Assembly: GCF_017549005.1 (NCBI RefSeq)
Contig: NZ_JAFYYT010000006.1
Coordinates: 1 to 57,770 of the forward strand
Reading direction: 5' to 3'
DNA from: Ruminococcus sp.
GTDB taxonomy: Bacteria > Bacillota > Clostridia > Oscillospirales > Ruminococcaceae
DNA length: 57,770 nucleotides
A program made the translations under genes and the position numbers. The notes beneath the pieces were generated by a model. The model was not told the DNA's origin and did not search any database. It was given only the letters and a program-made list of their open reading frames with translations. Positions 25,599 to 35,487 of this stretch are shown here, in pieces (position 1 is the first letter of the stretch; each line of letters starts with the position of its first letter).

Positions 25599-26879
25599 TC
25601 ATATTTTTATAAGTCCTTCCGAAAGCATTTCCTGCGCCGCCAGCATTACTCCCAGCTTACCGCTTGTATAGGTGATACCGCCCTGCATCCATACTGCATA
25701 TGGGTCGCGGAGAGGAGCGTCTGCGGAGAGCTCAATAGAAGCGCCGTTTGTGAAAGCGCCTGCCGCCATGATGACCTGACTTGAATAGCCCGGCATATCC
25801 CATGGCTCGGGAGTTACAAATGAGTCAACGGGAGCTCCCTTCTGGATACCGCGGCAGAAAGCGCAGAGGTGCTTTTCGTCGCCGAGCTTTACGGCAGTGA
25901 TGATATCACCGCGGGGCTCGTTTTTTCGCGGAGAACACTCGAATCCCAGAAGCGTGAAGAGCTCGCTTGCGAATGTGCAGGTCTTTATGGCGTTAGCCAC
26001 AACATCGGGAGCAAAGAATATTCCCATGAGCATTTCGCGGTTCATGCCGAGGGTACAGCCTACTTCCTTACCCATTCCCACGCAGGTAAGACGATAGGAG
26101 CAGAGCTCCACAAGGTCGGCTCTTCCTGCGATATATCCGCCTGTACGTGCGATACCGCCGCCTGCGTTCTTTATGAGAGAGCCGATGATAACGTCTGCCC
26201 CGACAGCCGTCGGCTCCCTGTCCTCGACAAATTCGCCGTAGCAGTTGTCCACCATGACGATTACGTCGGGATTGCCTTTTTTAGCGGCATTTACCATTTT
26301 TTCTATATCTGCGATAGTGAAAGCTCCGCGGAGAGAATAGCCGCGTGAACGCTGTATATAGGCAACTTTTGCGCCATTTACGGCTTCTGTTATCTCATCG
26401 AGCCTGGGGCTTCCGTCTGTATTGAGGTCTACCTGACCGTACTCCACGCCATAGTCCATAAGAGAGCCGTTTCCCTTTTCGCCGCTTATGCCGATGACTT
26501 CCTCGAGGGTGTCGTAGGGCTTGCCTGTTATGGAAACTATCTTGTCGCCTGTGCGGAGCACACCGAAAAGGGCTACAGACAGAGCGTGAGTGCCTGATAC
26601 GAAGTTGAAGCGCACCAGTGCGTCCTCTGCGCCGAGAGCCTGTGCGAAGACCTTGTCGATGACCTCGCGTCCCATATCTCCGTAGCCGTAGCCTGTTGAG
26701 CCGTAGAAGCATGGCTCGCTGACCTTGTTGTCGGAGAAGGCCTTTAGCACTTTAGCGCCGCAGTACTCGGTGTTTGCGTCTATTCTTTCAAAGGCTTCCG
26801 CGCAGTTTTTTTCTGCCTGAGCGGCAAGCTGGGCGAGCCTGCTGTCGAAGCCGTATAATTCGTTTATCTTATTATTCAT
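25599..26879 (-). CDS. Methionine gamma-lyase family protein (aluminium resistance type, PLP enzyme)
   Basis: The 426-residue product matches the YnbB-like group of fold-type I PLP enzymes. ARTGGYIAG and GSLIKNAGGG surround the presumed PLP-binding lysine, and IVMVDNCYGEF gives the Asp that contacts the cofactor ring. The family is often labelled cystathionine beta-lyase or aluminium resistance protein; substrate is unproven. GAAAGGAT at 7 nt decides the start at 26879. It lies downstream of hflX on the same strand, the same neighbour pair (ynbA-ynbB) seen in Bacillus, so the synteny supports the call. Confidence 0.9.
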   Translation of the reverse strand: MNNKINELYGFDSRLAQLAAQAEKNCAEAFERIDANTEYCGAKVLKAFSDNKVSEPCFYGSTGYGYGDMGREVIDKVFAQALGAEDALVRFNFVSGTHALSVALFGVLRTGDKIVSITGKPYDTLEEVIGISGEKGNGSLMDYGVEYGQVDLNTDGSPRLDEITEAVNGAKVAYIQRSRGYSLRGAFTIADIEKMVNAAKKGNPDVIVMVDNCYGEFVEDREPTAVGADVIIGSLIKNAGGGIARTGGYIAGRADLVELCSYRLTCVGMGKEVGCTLGMNREMLMGIFFAPDVVANAIKTCTFASELFTLLGFECSPRKNEPRGDIITAVKLGDEKHLCAFCRGIQKGAPVDSFVTPEPWDMPGYSSQVIMAAGAFTNGASIELSADAPLRDPYAVWMQGGITYTSGKLGVMLAAQEMLSEGLIKI

Positions 26880-26950
26880 GTTATATCCTTTCATTATTTG
26901 CAAGGCACTATTCACTTAGATTATAGCCTATTTGAGCGAATGTGTCAACC

Positions 26951-28198
26951 TCAGACCTTGTATTCTTCCGCTTCTTTCAGGAGCTTCACGTCCACAAGCG
27001 CGTCGATGAGAGTGCCGTTTTCGGCGTATTCCTCGGAGAATATCTTGCCGTCCTGACGTATCCTGCCGAGAAAACCGCCCTTGTCGTAGGGGATAAGGAG
27101 CTTCATGCGCTTTGCGGTCTCGGGCAGGTTCTTCATGATACATTCAAGGAGCCTGTCGAAGCCGGTGCGCTCCTTTGCGCTTATCATGACGGTATTGTCG
27201 TCCTCGAATACAGTATCCGTAAAGGGAGCGGCGTCCGCCTTGTTCATGACGTATATCTGCGGTATGCCCTCGCAGCCCAGCTCGTTCAGCAGACTTGCTG
27301 TTACCTCTGCCTGTTCCTTTATCTCGGGGGAGGAGAGGTCCTGCACGTTGAGGATTATATCCGCAGCTGCGGCTTCTTCCAGTGTGGACTTGAACGCCTC
27401 TACAAGATTATGTGGGAGTCTCCTTATGAGGCCGACAGTATCAATGAGCATGACGCTTCTGCCGTCGGGGAGCTCTATGGAACGTGAAGTGATATCGAGA
27501 GTTGCAAAAAGCTTGTTTTCCGCAAGAACTCCTGCGTCCGTGAGAGCGTTCAGCAGAGTTGACTTGCCTACATTGGTATAGCCGACGATAGCCGCACAGA
27601 GGACTCCGTCCTTTTTGCGGCGCGAGCGTGAGAAATTGCGGTGCTTTTTGAGCTCCTCCAGTTCTGCTTCAAGGTAGCTTATACGCTTTCTTATGTGTCT
27701 TTTATCGGTCTCCAGCTTTGTTTCGCCGGGACCTCTTGTGCCGATACCGCCGCCAAGCCTCGAAAGGGCAGTACCCATTCCCGTGAGCCGCGGCAGACGG
27801 TACTTCTGCTGAGCAAGCTCGACTTGCAATTTGCCCTCTTTGGTACGGGCTCTCTGAGCGAAGATATCGAGGATAAGGGTGGTCCTGTCGATAACGCGGA
27901 CATCAAGTATATCCTCAATATTACGCACCTGTACGCCTGTGAGCTCATGGTCGAAGATGACCAGCTCTGCATTCAGGGCGTCAAGCTGTTCCTTCAGCTC
28001 CCCGAGCCTGCCTGCGCCCATACAGGTGGCAGGGTCGAAGGTGGGGCGTTTCTGTATAACAGAGCCGACCACATCCGCATTTGCAGTTGCAGCCAGCTCG
28101 GCAAGCTCGTCTATTGAGGCTTCCGCGTCAAATTCGCCTGTATCTACACAGGCGAGGACTGTTTTTACGGGAAGCTCTTCTGTTTTGTTTTCGTACAT
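26951..28198 (-). CDS. hflX: Ribosome-associated GTPase HflX
   Basis: The 415-residue product has the HflX N-terminal domain (about residues 10-170; DHELTGVQVRNIEDIL, GGIGTRGPGETKLETD) and an Obg-like G domain: G1 GYTNVGKSTLLNAL, G3 IDTVGLIRRLPH and G4 MNKAD. HflX binds the 50S subunit and rescues or splits stalled ribosomes under stress. The start at 28198 follows AAGGAG and agrees with family length. It ends about 70 bp before the methionine gamma-lyase-like gene and begins 13 bp after the GIY-YIG gene, within a long leftward run. Confidence 0.96.
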   Translation of the reverse strand: MYENKTEELPVKTVLACVDTGEFDAEASIDELAELAATANADVVGSVIQKRPTFDPATCMGAGRLGELKEQLDALNAELVIFDHELTGVQVRNIEDILDVRVIDRTTLILDIFAQRARTKEGKLQVELAQQKYRLPRLTGMGTALSRLGGGIGTRGPGETKLETDKRHIRKRISYLEAELEELKKHRNFSRSRRKKDGVLCAAIVGYTNVGKSTLLNALTDAGVLAENKLFATLDITSRSIELPDGRSVMLIDTVGLIRRLPHNLVEAFKSTLEEAAAADIILNVQDLSSPEIKEQAEVTASLLNELGCEGIPQIYVMNKADAAPFTDTVFEDDNTVMISAKERTGFDRLLECIMKNLPETAKRMKLLIPYDKGGFLGRIRQDGKIFSEEYAENGTLIDALVDVKLLKEAEEYKV

Positions 28199-28211
28199 AG
28201 GGTACTCCTTA

Positions 28212-28523
28212 TCATATAGCCTCACGGCGGAAAAGCTCAGAGAGCTCCTCGCCGAAGAACCGGGAAAAACGGGAATCATCAGAGATAAGCTCCAGCTTCT
28301 GCGCTTTTGTGAGCTGTTTTATGCGGTATTCGAGCTTTGAAGCGATACTGCGGTTTTCGCAGCTCCACAGCGCCTCGAGGGATATTGCCCTGTGAGAACG
28401 TGTGAACTTCGCACATTTTTCCGTTCTGCCGAAGTGCTCGTCCATACGGCGGTCAACGTCGTTGGTAATACCCGTATACAGCGTATTTCCCTCGCATTTT
28501 ATGATATAGACGTAGTACATCAT
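28212..28523 (-). CDS. GIY-YIG nuclease family protein (UPF0213 type)
   Basis: The 103-residue product is a single GIY-YIG domain: YYVYIIKCEGNTLYTGITND carries the two Tyr of the family name, followed by the conserved Arg in DVDRRMDEH and a Glu in SKLEYRIKQL. Small proteins of this group (YhbQ/UPF0213) are present in many bacteria; a few act on structured DNA, but the role is mostly unknown. The start overlaps the end of the upstream membrane protein gene by 4 bp, so translation is coupled to it. Confidence 0.9.
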   Translation of the reverse strand: MMYYVYIIKCEGNTLYTGITNDVDRRMDEHFGRTEKCAKFTRSHRAISLEALWSCENRSIASKLEYRIKQLTKAQKLELISDDSRFSRFFGEELSELFRREAI

Positions 28524-30904
28524 ATCCAGAACGCGAACATACGCTGTACCTCGTAAGCCATTTCGGGGAAGCTCCTGTCGTATGCGTCATAGCGGAATGC
28601 CTGATTGAACTCCTGAACGCCGCCTACTATGAGAGCCCACATTACTGCAAAGCACATAAAACCGCTCAGCAGTTTTTTCTTGGTGGGGTCCTTTGTTTTA
28701 CTGTACAGGAAGAATATTATGGCAAATGCGCCGAGGAGCGACTGCCATGCGAAGTCAGACATATAGCGTACTGCATAGCCGCTTTCCCATACGGAAGCTA
28801 CTATGCCGAAGGGGACGAGCAGACAGGGAACGGCTATATATACCGCTGCTGCAAGCTTTTTCTTCTTGTCCTTCAGCTTCCTGAGGGCTCTGAATGACAG
28901 AAGATATGCGAACATCGGGAGTGCAAGGAAGAAAAGTCCCGAAGTATTGGCTGTAGACGGGAAATCAAAGTAGAAGAAGCCGCCTGCGCCCATTGACTGG
29001 AACTCAGTGCTGATTATGGGATACTTCATGGAAAATACGGGCGGATTGAAGAAGTAGTTGTATACTGGTATCAGCGAAAGACGGCTGTGGAACTGAGCTT
29101 TGGTGAAATCGTTGATAGTCAGTGAATACTGTATTCCGAACTCAAACGGATTGCCGAAGCGGTCATAGTTGTACCACATCTGTATAAGACCGATACAAGC
29201 CATAGGCAGCAGGGCGCAGAGCAGATAGCGGAAAGCTCCGCTGGCTGAAGACTTTTTGCCGCCTTTTTTGCCCGAAGCCTTTACCCTCGGGAGAGCCATG
29301 AGCATGAACAGAGCCGCTGTTATGCAGTAAAGCACGAGAGTAGGTCTGCAAAGTACTGCAACTGCGAAAAGCATGGAAGAAACAGCAGTACGCGGGAGCT
29401 TCGGCTTTTCATTGCCGAGGATATCGGCGGACAGCATGAAATATACTGCCCATGTAAGTGCTGCAAAGCCTGCCGCCATAGCTATTTCGTAGAATGCTGG
29501 ACGTCCTATGCTGAACCATATGCCGCTTACGGTCTGTATTATGATAAGGCCGCAGATGGCGATACCGGCAGGCGTTTTCGGGAAGAGCTTTTTGAGGAAC
29601 TCCATGTAGAGCTTTGTAAGACCCACGATACCGATAAGCGCAAACAGGAGAACTGCCAGCGAATCTGGGAAATAATAGCCTGTAAGTGCATGATACGGCA
29701 GGAAAAGCAGTACAACAGGCGCTATTCCGTAGTAGCTGTAGTAGTGACCGTTATAGTAGACGTGATCCCACTTGTATTTGAGCTCTGCCTTGTCACGGGC
29801 GTCGCCTGTATACGGGTTGGGGAAACTGTTCAGCTCCTCTGTGGGCTCGTCGAGTATGCGCGTACTGCCGTTTTCAAAGGCTTCTACGAGCTCCTGAGTC
29901 ATCTGATTGCCTGCGGGGCGCTTCATGATATCTATGATAGAGTAGTTGTCAAGCTTTACAAAGGTAACGAGGACTGCGGCTATACAGGCGGCATCGGTGA
30001 TGATGACGGAAGCTGTCCTGCACAGCTTTTTGCTGTCGGAAACGCTTTTTTCCGCCGCCTTGCTGCAAAGCATGAGCTTCACAAGACAGGCTCCGAACAC
30101 AATAAGGAATAACCTCATCCATGAGATGCTCATGGGTATCTGACGGTTGAAGCCTATGCCCCTGACATTGACGATACCGTTGTCGAGGGGAGCTATCTTT
30201 ACCTTTATACTGCTTGCATTTCCCGAAAGGTGCAGCTGCACATACTGTGAATGGAGCTTGTCCCTGGCGATAAGCTGAGTTGCAATGCCCTCGCGGTACT
30301 CATAGGCGTTGGTCTCGTCCATAGTATCTATGGTTACGAGGGCACCCTTTGTGGTCTTGGCACATTCGGTGTCGATGAAAACGTCCGCGACTTCTTCGCC
30401 TATATCGTCAAATTTGAATATAGCGGTATAGTTGCCCTGTACGGCGATATCCCTCTCATTGGTGCGGTACTGTACGTTCTCACTCCTTCTGCACTCATCA
30501 GCCGTGAAGTACATTTCGCCGTAATCTCCGAACCAGAGGCGGTATGTAGGGATATTGAAGAGAGTTACTTCAAGAACTGCTGCGGTGAGAATGGCTTTTA
30601 CCGCAGTAAGGGCGATATTGTATCTGCGTTTCTTGTTGAGTATGCAGATGAACAGGGACAGGCCTGTCATGCCGCCGAGAAGCAGAAAAGCTCCCTTGTA
30701 TTCGGCAATGCTGAAAATACCGAGAGCCTCGGCAGCTGCCGCAAATACAAGGAGCAGCGCAGCGCAGCGGGAGACTGCACGTACCGCAGAGCCCTTCTTT
30801 TCGGACTTTTTGTCACTATTGAGGTCGTTTCGTATTTCACGCAGAAAAACAGCGGTCACAGCGACAGAGACCGCAAGCATCAGTAAAAACAGGAAAGTAT
30901 TCAT
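28520..30904 (-). CDS. Large polytopic membrane protein, GT-C-like
   Basis: The 794-residue product has about 15 hydrophobic segments. After four N-terminal helices there is an outer domain (about residues 130-260) and then a cluster of helices with a loop VYYNGHYYSYYGIAPVVLL, similar to the long re-entrant loops of GT-C glycosyltransferases (PMT/mannosyltransferase superfamily). No clear Asp-Glu GT-C motif could be fixed. Likely roles are transfer of a sugar from a lipid carrier or handling of a wall polymer. It lies between tgt and the GIY-YIG gene, a slot usually held by yajC in Firmicutes. GGAGTTT precedes the ATG. Confidence 0.65.
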   Translation of the reverse strand: MNTFLFLLMLAVSVAVTAVFLREIRNDLNSDKKSEKKGSAVRAVSRCAALLLVFAAAAEALGIFSIAEYKGAFLLLGGMTGLSLFICILNKKRRYNIALTAVKAILTAAVLEVTLFNIPTYRLWFGDYGEMYFTADECRRSENVQYRTNERDIAVQGNYTAIFKFDDIGEEVADVFIDTECAKTTKGALVTIDTMDETNAYEYREGIATQLIARDKLHSQYVQLHLSGNASSIKVKIAPLDNGIVNVRGIGFNRQIPMSISWMRLFLIVFGACLVKLMLCSKAAEKSVSDSKKLCRTASVIITDAACIAAVLVTFVKLDNYSIIDIMKRPAGNQMTQELVEAFENGSTRILDEPTEELNSFPNPYTGDARDKAELKYKWDHVYYNGHYYSYYGIAPVVLLFLPYHALTGYYFPDSLAVLLFALIGIVGLTKLYMEFLKKLFPKTPAGIAICGLIIIQTVSGIWFSIGRPAFYEIAMAAGFAALTWAVYFMLSADILGNEKPKLPRTAVSSMLFAVAVLCRPTLVLYCITAALFMLMALPRVKASGKKGGKKSSASGAFRYLLCALLPMACIGLIQMWYNYDRFGNPFEFGIQYSLTINDFTKAQFHSRLSLIPVYNYFFNPPVFSMKYPIISTEFQSMGAGGFFYFDFPSTANTSGLFFLALPMFAYLLSFRALRKLKDKKKKLAAAVYIAVPCLLVPFGIVASVWESGYAVRYMSDFAWQSLLGAFAIIFFLYSKTKDPTKKKLLSGFMCFAVMWALIVGGVQEFNQAFRYDAYDRSFPEMAYEVQRMFAFWI

Positions 30905-30939
30905 ATAAACTCCATCCGTTTATCGGCAGAAAGCCGTTA

Positions 30940-32153
<1,214 letters not shown>

Positions 32154-32171
32154 AAAAACCGATAACGCGGA

Positions 32172-32549
32172 TCAGTCAAGGTCGAATTCCTTACCCTGAT
32201 CGGGAGTCCTGTCCTCGCGGCGTCCGTAGAAGCCGATAAGCTCACCGTTTGTGTTTCTTATGGCGAGAATGTACATATCCATATTGTTCTTTTTGTCATG
32301 GAACGCAAATACCTTATTGTTTTTTCTGTCTTCCTTGAACCATTCAACGCTCATTACCACCTTGCTCATCATCTCCTCGTCCATGAGAGTAGACAGGAGC
32401 TTGCCTGTGATAGGCGACGTAGGAGCGTAATATCTCTCCGCCGAGGGATTTTCGTAGATGACCCTGTAATCAAGATTGCAGAGTACGATAGGTCCTTCTT
32501 CGGAATCGATTATACCCTTGAAATAGTCAAAAAGTTCAAATTCAGCCAT
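32172..32549 (-). CDS. PAS domain protein
   Basis: The 125-residue product is essentially one PAS domain: GPIVLCNLDYRVIYENPSAERYY near the start is the typical first strand pair (written here as family pattern), followed by a helix region MDEEMMSKVVMSVEWFKED and late strands NMDMYILAIRNTNGELIGFYG. There is no output domain, so it may act as a separate sensor or adaptor that binds a small ligand or partner protein. The start at 32549 follows GAGGAGAT. It sits between queA and tgt on the same strand, an unusual place for a PAS protein; co-transcription is likely. Confidence 0.8.
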   Translation of the reverse strand: MAEFELFDYFKGIIDSEEGPIVLCNLDYRVIYENPSAERYYAPTSPITGKLLSTLMDEEMMSKVVMSVEWFKEDRKNNKVFAFHDKKNNMDMYILAIRNTNGELIGFYGRREDRTPDQGKEFDLD

Positions 32550-32575
32550 TATATATCTCCTCAGATTTTTTCTTT

Positions 32576-33607
32576 TTATAATATGCACATACTGTCGCCG
32601 AAGCTGAAAAAGCGGTAGCGCTCCTCAACGGCGGTCTTATATGCGTTCATTGTATTCTCATAGCCCATGAAAGCTGATACCAGCATTATCAGCGTGCTTT
32701 CGGGCAGGTGGAAGTTGGTGATAAGTCCGTCTATACACTTGAACTCATATGACGGGTAGATGAATATATCTGTATAGCCTTCTCTCTCGGAAATATCACC
32801 GTAAAATGAAGCCACGCTCTCGAGGGTGCGGCAGGTAGTTGTACCCACTGCAATGACTCTGCCGCCGTTTTTCTTTGTTTCGTTTATGAGGTCGGCAGTC
32901 TCCTTCGGGAGGTAGTAGTGTTCGCTGTGCATTTTGTGGTCAAGGACGTTGTCCTCCTTTACGGGACGGAACGTGCCGAGTCCCACATGAAGGGTCACAA
33001 AAGCCGTCTTTATGCCACGTGAGCGTATATCGTCCAGCATTTCGGGGGTGAAGTGAAGTCCTGCCGTAGGAGCGGCAGCAGAGCCAAGTTCCCGTGAATA
33101 TACGGTCTGATAGCGCTCGCGGTTCTCGAGTTTTTCTTTTATGTAAGGCGGGAGCGGCATTTGTCCAACGTCCTCGAGGGCTGTGAAGAAGTTGCCCTCG
33201 CACTGGAACTGCACTATGCGGTTGCCGTCGTCCTTTACTTCAACGACCTCGGCAACGAGCCTTCCTCCGCCGAATGAGAAACGGGTCCCCACCTTTGCTT
33301 TTTTTCCGGGGCGGCAGATTATTTCCCACAGCTTGTCGCCCTTCTGCTCCAGCAGAAGGAACTCGATAAAGGTCTGATTGCCTATTTTTTCGCCGTAGAG
33401 CCTTGCAGGGATAACTCTTGAGTCGTTCATTACCAGCAGGTCACCTTCCCTGAGGTGGTCGCATAGATTATAGAAGTGGTCGTGAGTTATTTCTCCCGTC
33501 CTGCGGTCAACGCACATCATTCGCGAGGCGTTCCGCGGTTCTATGGGAGTCTGGGCTATGAGCTCCTCGGGAAGCTCATAGTAAAAATCGGATTTGAGAA
33601 GTTCCAT
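32576..33607 (-). CDS. queA: S-adenosylmethionine:tRNA ribosyltransferase-isomerase
   Basis: The 343-residue product matches QueA throughout: [18 protein letters not shown] at the start, [27 protein letters not shown] in the middle, and [19 protein letters not shown] near the end. It transfers the ribosyl part of SAM to preQ1 in tRNA, forming epoxyqueuosine. It heads the leftward unit that contains tgt. AAGGAGATATTA precedes the ATG. The upstream gap to the riboswitch region is filled by a dispersed repeat. Confidence 0.97.
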   Translation of the reverse strand: MELLKSDFYYELPEELIAQTPIEPRNASRMMCVDRRTGEITHDHFYNLCDHLREGDLLVMNDSRVIPARLYGEKIGNQTFIEFLLLEQKGDKLWEIICRPGKKAKVGTRFSFGGGRLVAEVVEVKDDGNRIVQFQCEGNFFTALEDVGQMPLPPYIKEKLENRERYQTVYSRELGSAAAPTAGLHFTPEMLDDIRSRGIKTAFVTLHVGLGTFRPVKEDNVLDHKMHSEHYYLPKETADLINETKKNGGRVIAVGTTTCRTLESVASFYGDISEREGYTDIFIYPSYEFKCIDGLITNFHLPESTLIMLVSAFMGYENTMNAYKTAVEERYRFFSFGDSMCIL

Positions 33608-33657
33608 TAATATCTCCTTCTATACAAATCAACTTTTGCTGCGCAAAACTTGATTCA

Positions 33658-33751
33658 GTTTAGAGTTGAAAGTTATAGAGTTTTACCTGCGGCAATCTTT
33701 TTTAGATAATGTGAGCATAGCGAACACATTAACTCTTAACTGTCAACTTTG
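33658..33751. repeat. Dispersed intergenic repeat, copy B
   Basis: It begins GTTTAGAGTTGAAAGTT and ends ACTCTTAACTGTCAACTTT, with CCTGCGG and ATGTGAGCATAGCGAACACA inside, closely matching copies A and C. It lies between queA and the lysine riboswitch promoter. Confidence 0.75.
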
Positions 33752-33791
33752 CGTAAAAATATTATTTGCGCGAATTTTTTTAAAGAATGTA

Positions 33792-33820
33792 TTGACAATA
33801 GCTGATTTAAGTGCTATTAT
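33792..33820 (+). promoter_or_regulatory. Promoter of the asd-dapA-dapB operon
   Basis: A perfect TTGACA (33792-33797) and TATTAT (33815-33820) are spaced by 17 bp. The predicted start of transcription falls at the first bases of the riboswitch. Confidence 0.8.
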
Positions 33821-33825
33821 AATTA

Positions 33826-34000
33826 CAAGGTAGAGGCGCGGCTGCGAAAAGTACCTGCACACGGGACGACCCGTCCGATGGTGTTCAGCGAAAGGCAATG
33901 CCGCCGAAGGGCTGTCTTTGGTAAATTCAGTTCTGGCTGTATGCTCAACAGGCTTGCAGCTGTCATCATGCTTTTGATGGAGAGCTATCGGCATATTTTT
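33826..34000 (+). promoter_or_regulatory. Lysine riboswitch (L box)
   Basis: The leader shows the conserved lysine riboswitch parts in order: GGTAGAGGCGCG at 33829-33840, AAAAGTACC soon after, a GAAAGGCAATGCCGCCGAAGG core near 33889-33909 (read in two parts: GCGAAAGGC and GCCGCCGAAGG), and the closing GGAGAGCTATC at about 33979-33989. It precedes asd, the first lysine-pathway gene here. A terminator hairpin follows, so lysine binding should end transcription early. Confidence 0.9.
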
Positions 34001-34040
34001 CATAATGATATGTCAACATTTCTATTATAACGCATGATGA

Positions 34041-34066
34041 GCCGGTTTGCAACCGGTTTTTGTTAT
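34041..34066 (+). terminator. Riboswitch-controlled terminator before asd
   Basis: CCGGTT and AACCGG pair around TGC, followed by TTTTTGTTATTTT. It lies between the aptamer and the asd ribosome-binding site, as expected for the expression platform of a transcriptional OFF switch. Confidence 0.88.
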
Positions 34067-34098
34067 TTTATGGAAAAATTTTTCAAGGAGAGGTAAGT

Positions 34099-35178
34099 AT
34101 GAAACAGTATAACGTAGGTATTATAGGCGCAACGGGCATGGTAGGACAGCGTTTTGCAACGCTTCTTGAGAACCACCCGTGGTTCAATGTCAAGGTGCTG
34201 GCAGCTTCGCCGAGAAGCGCAGGTCAGACATATGAGCAGGCAGCAGGCAGCCGCTGGAAGATGTCGGTCCCTATGCCGGCATCCATGAAGGATATGGTCC
34301 TTATGGACGCTACAGGCGATATCGAGAAGATCGCAGGCATGGTAGACTTCTGCTTCTGTGCGGTCGATATGAAAAAGGACGAGATAAAGGCTCTCGAGGA
34401 GGCTTACGCAAAGGCTGAGTGCCCTATCGTTTCAAATAACTCCGCTCACAGATTTACTCCCGACGTTCCTATGGTAGTTCCGGAGATAAATCCCGAGCAT
34501 ATTGAGATAATCAAGGCTCAGAGAGAGCGTCTCGGCACAAAGAGAGGATTTATCGCTGTAAAGTCAAACTGCTCAATACAGAGCTATGTTCCTGCACTTC
34601 ATCCGCTGAGAAAGTTCGGTCTGAAGAACGTCCTTGCCTGCACATACCAGGCGATCTCGGGCGCAGGCAAGAACTTCGAGACATGGCCTGAAATGGTTGA
34701 CAATCTTATCCCTTATATCGGCGGCGAGGAAGAAAAGTCCGAGCAGGAGCCTCTCAAGGTATGGGGCGAGATAAAGGGCAACGAGATAGTTAAGGCAACA
34801 TCTCCCAATATCACGACTCAGTGTCTCCGTGTTCCCGTATCTGACGGACATACGGCTGCTGTTTTCGTAAGCTTCGAGAACAAGCCCTCAAAGGAAGAGA
34901 TACTCAAGCTCTGGGCTGATTTCAAGGGCGTTCCTCAGGAGCTGGAGCTCCCCAGCGCTCCGAAGCAGTTCATACACTATTTCGAGGAGAATGACCGTCC
35001 GCAGGCTAAGCTGGACAGGAACCTCGAGGGCGGTATGGCAGTATCAACAGGCCGTCTCCGTGAGGATACGCAGTACGATTACAAGTTCGTATGCCTTTCA
35101 CACAATACTCTCAGAGGCGCAGCAGGCGGCGGAGTGCTTCTTGCTGAACTCCTTGCAGCCAAGGGCTACTTTGATTAA
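34099..35178 (+). CDS. asd: Aspartate-semialdehyde dehydrogenase
   Basis: The 359-residue product reduces aspartyl phosphate to the semialdehyde with NADPH, the branch point to lysine, diaminopimelate, threonine and methionine. The N terminus has GIIGATGMVGQRF; the catalytic Cys158 lies in KSNCSIQSY and a conserved His in VSDGHTAAV. Sequence style and length place it in the archaeal/fungal class of the enzyme rather than the common Gram-negative class, which is frequent in Clostridia. AAGGAGAGG precedes the ATG. It is the first gene after the lysine riboswitch and is followed by dapA and dapB. Confidence 0.95.
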   Translation: MKQYNVGIIGATGMVGQRFATLLENHPWFNVKVLAASPRSAGQTYEQAAGSRWKMSVPMPASMKDMVLMDATGDIEKIAGMVDFCFCAVDMKKDEIKALEEAYAKAECPIVSNNSAHRFTPDVPMVVPEINPEHIEIIKAQRERLGTKRGFIAVKSNCSIQSYVPALHPLRKFGLKNVLACTYQAISGAGKNFETWPEMVDNLIPYIGGEEEKSEQEPLKVWGEIKGNEIVKATSPNITTQCLRVPVSDGHTAAVFVSFENKPSKEEILKLWADFKGVPQELELPSAPKQFIHYFEENDRPQAKLDRNLEGGMAVSTGRLREDTQYDYKFVCLSHNTLRGAAGGGVLLAELLAAKGYFD

Positions 35179-35280
35179 GCGGGGAGCCCACGCGGGCTTC
35201 CACGTTGACGCTCGTAAACTCGCTGACTTTTAATAAATACTAAAGTCTGCTATCGCTTACGGCACAGAATATACTTGCAG

Positions 35281-35299
35281 GGGCGGATATTATCCGCCC
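35281..35299. repeat. Perfect palindrome between asd and dapA
   Basis: GGGCGGATA-T-TATCCGCCC is a 19-bp perfect palindrome, followed by GAGAAAAAAG. As a hairpin it could end some asd transcripts, but a T run is absent. Confidence 0.6.
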
Positions 35300-35314
35300 G
35301 AGAAAAAAGTCGAT

Positions 35315-35393
35315 TGTAGGGGAGGGCGCCCTCGCCCTTCCGTAATACAACAACAGCAATCTTTCGGGAGCCCGAGGGCGGGGTTCCCCTACA
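35315..35393. repeat. Long imperfect palindrome between asd and dapA
   Basis: TGTAGGGGA at 35315 pairs with TCCCCTACA ending at 35393, and inside it GGGCGCCCTCGCCC pairs with GGGAGCCCGAGGGC. The whole 79-bp unit is GC-rich in an otherwise AT-rich gap. It looks like a mobile palindromic element rather than part of the operon. Further AT-rich palindromes (GCATTATGAATTATGAATTA) follow up to dapA. Confidence 0.65.
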
Positions 35394-35487
35394 GTTCAAT
35401 ACTCAAAATTTGTAACATAATGGGCGAATGCGTAGAATTATGCATCATGCATTATGAATTATGAATTAGACGAAAGGATTTGAGTCT

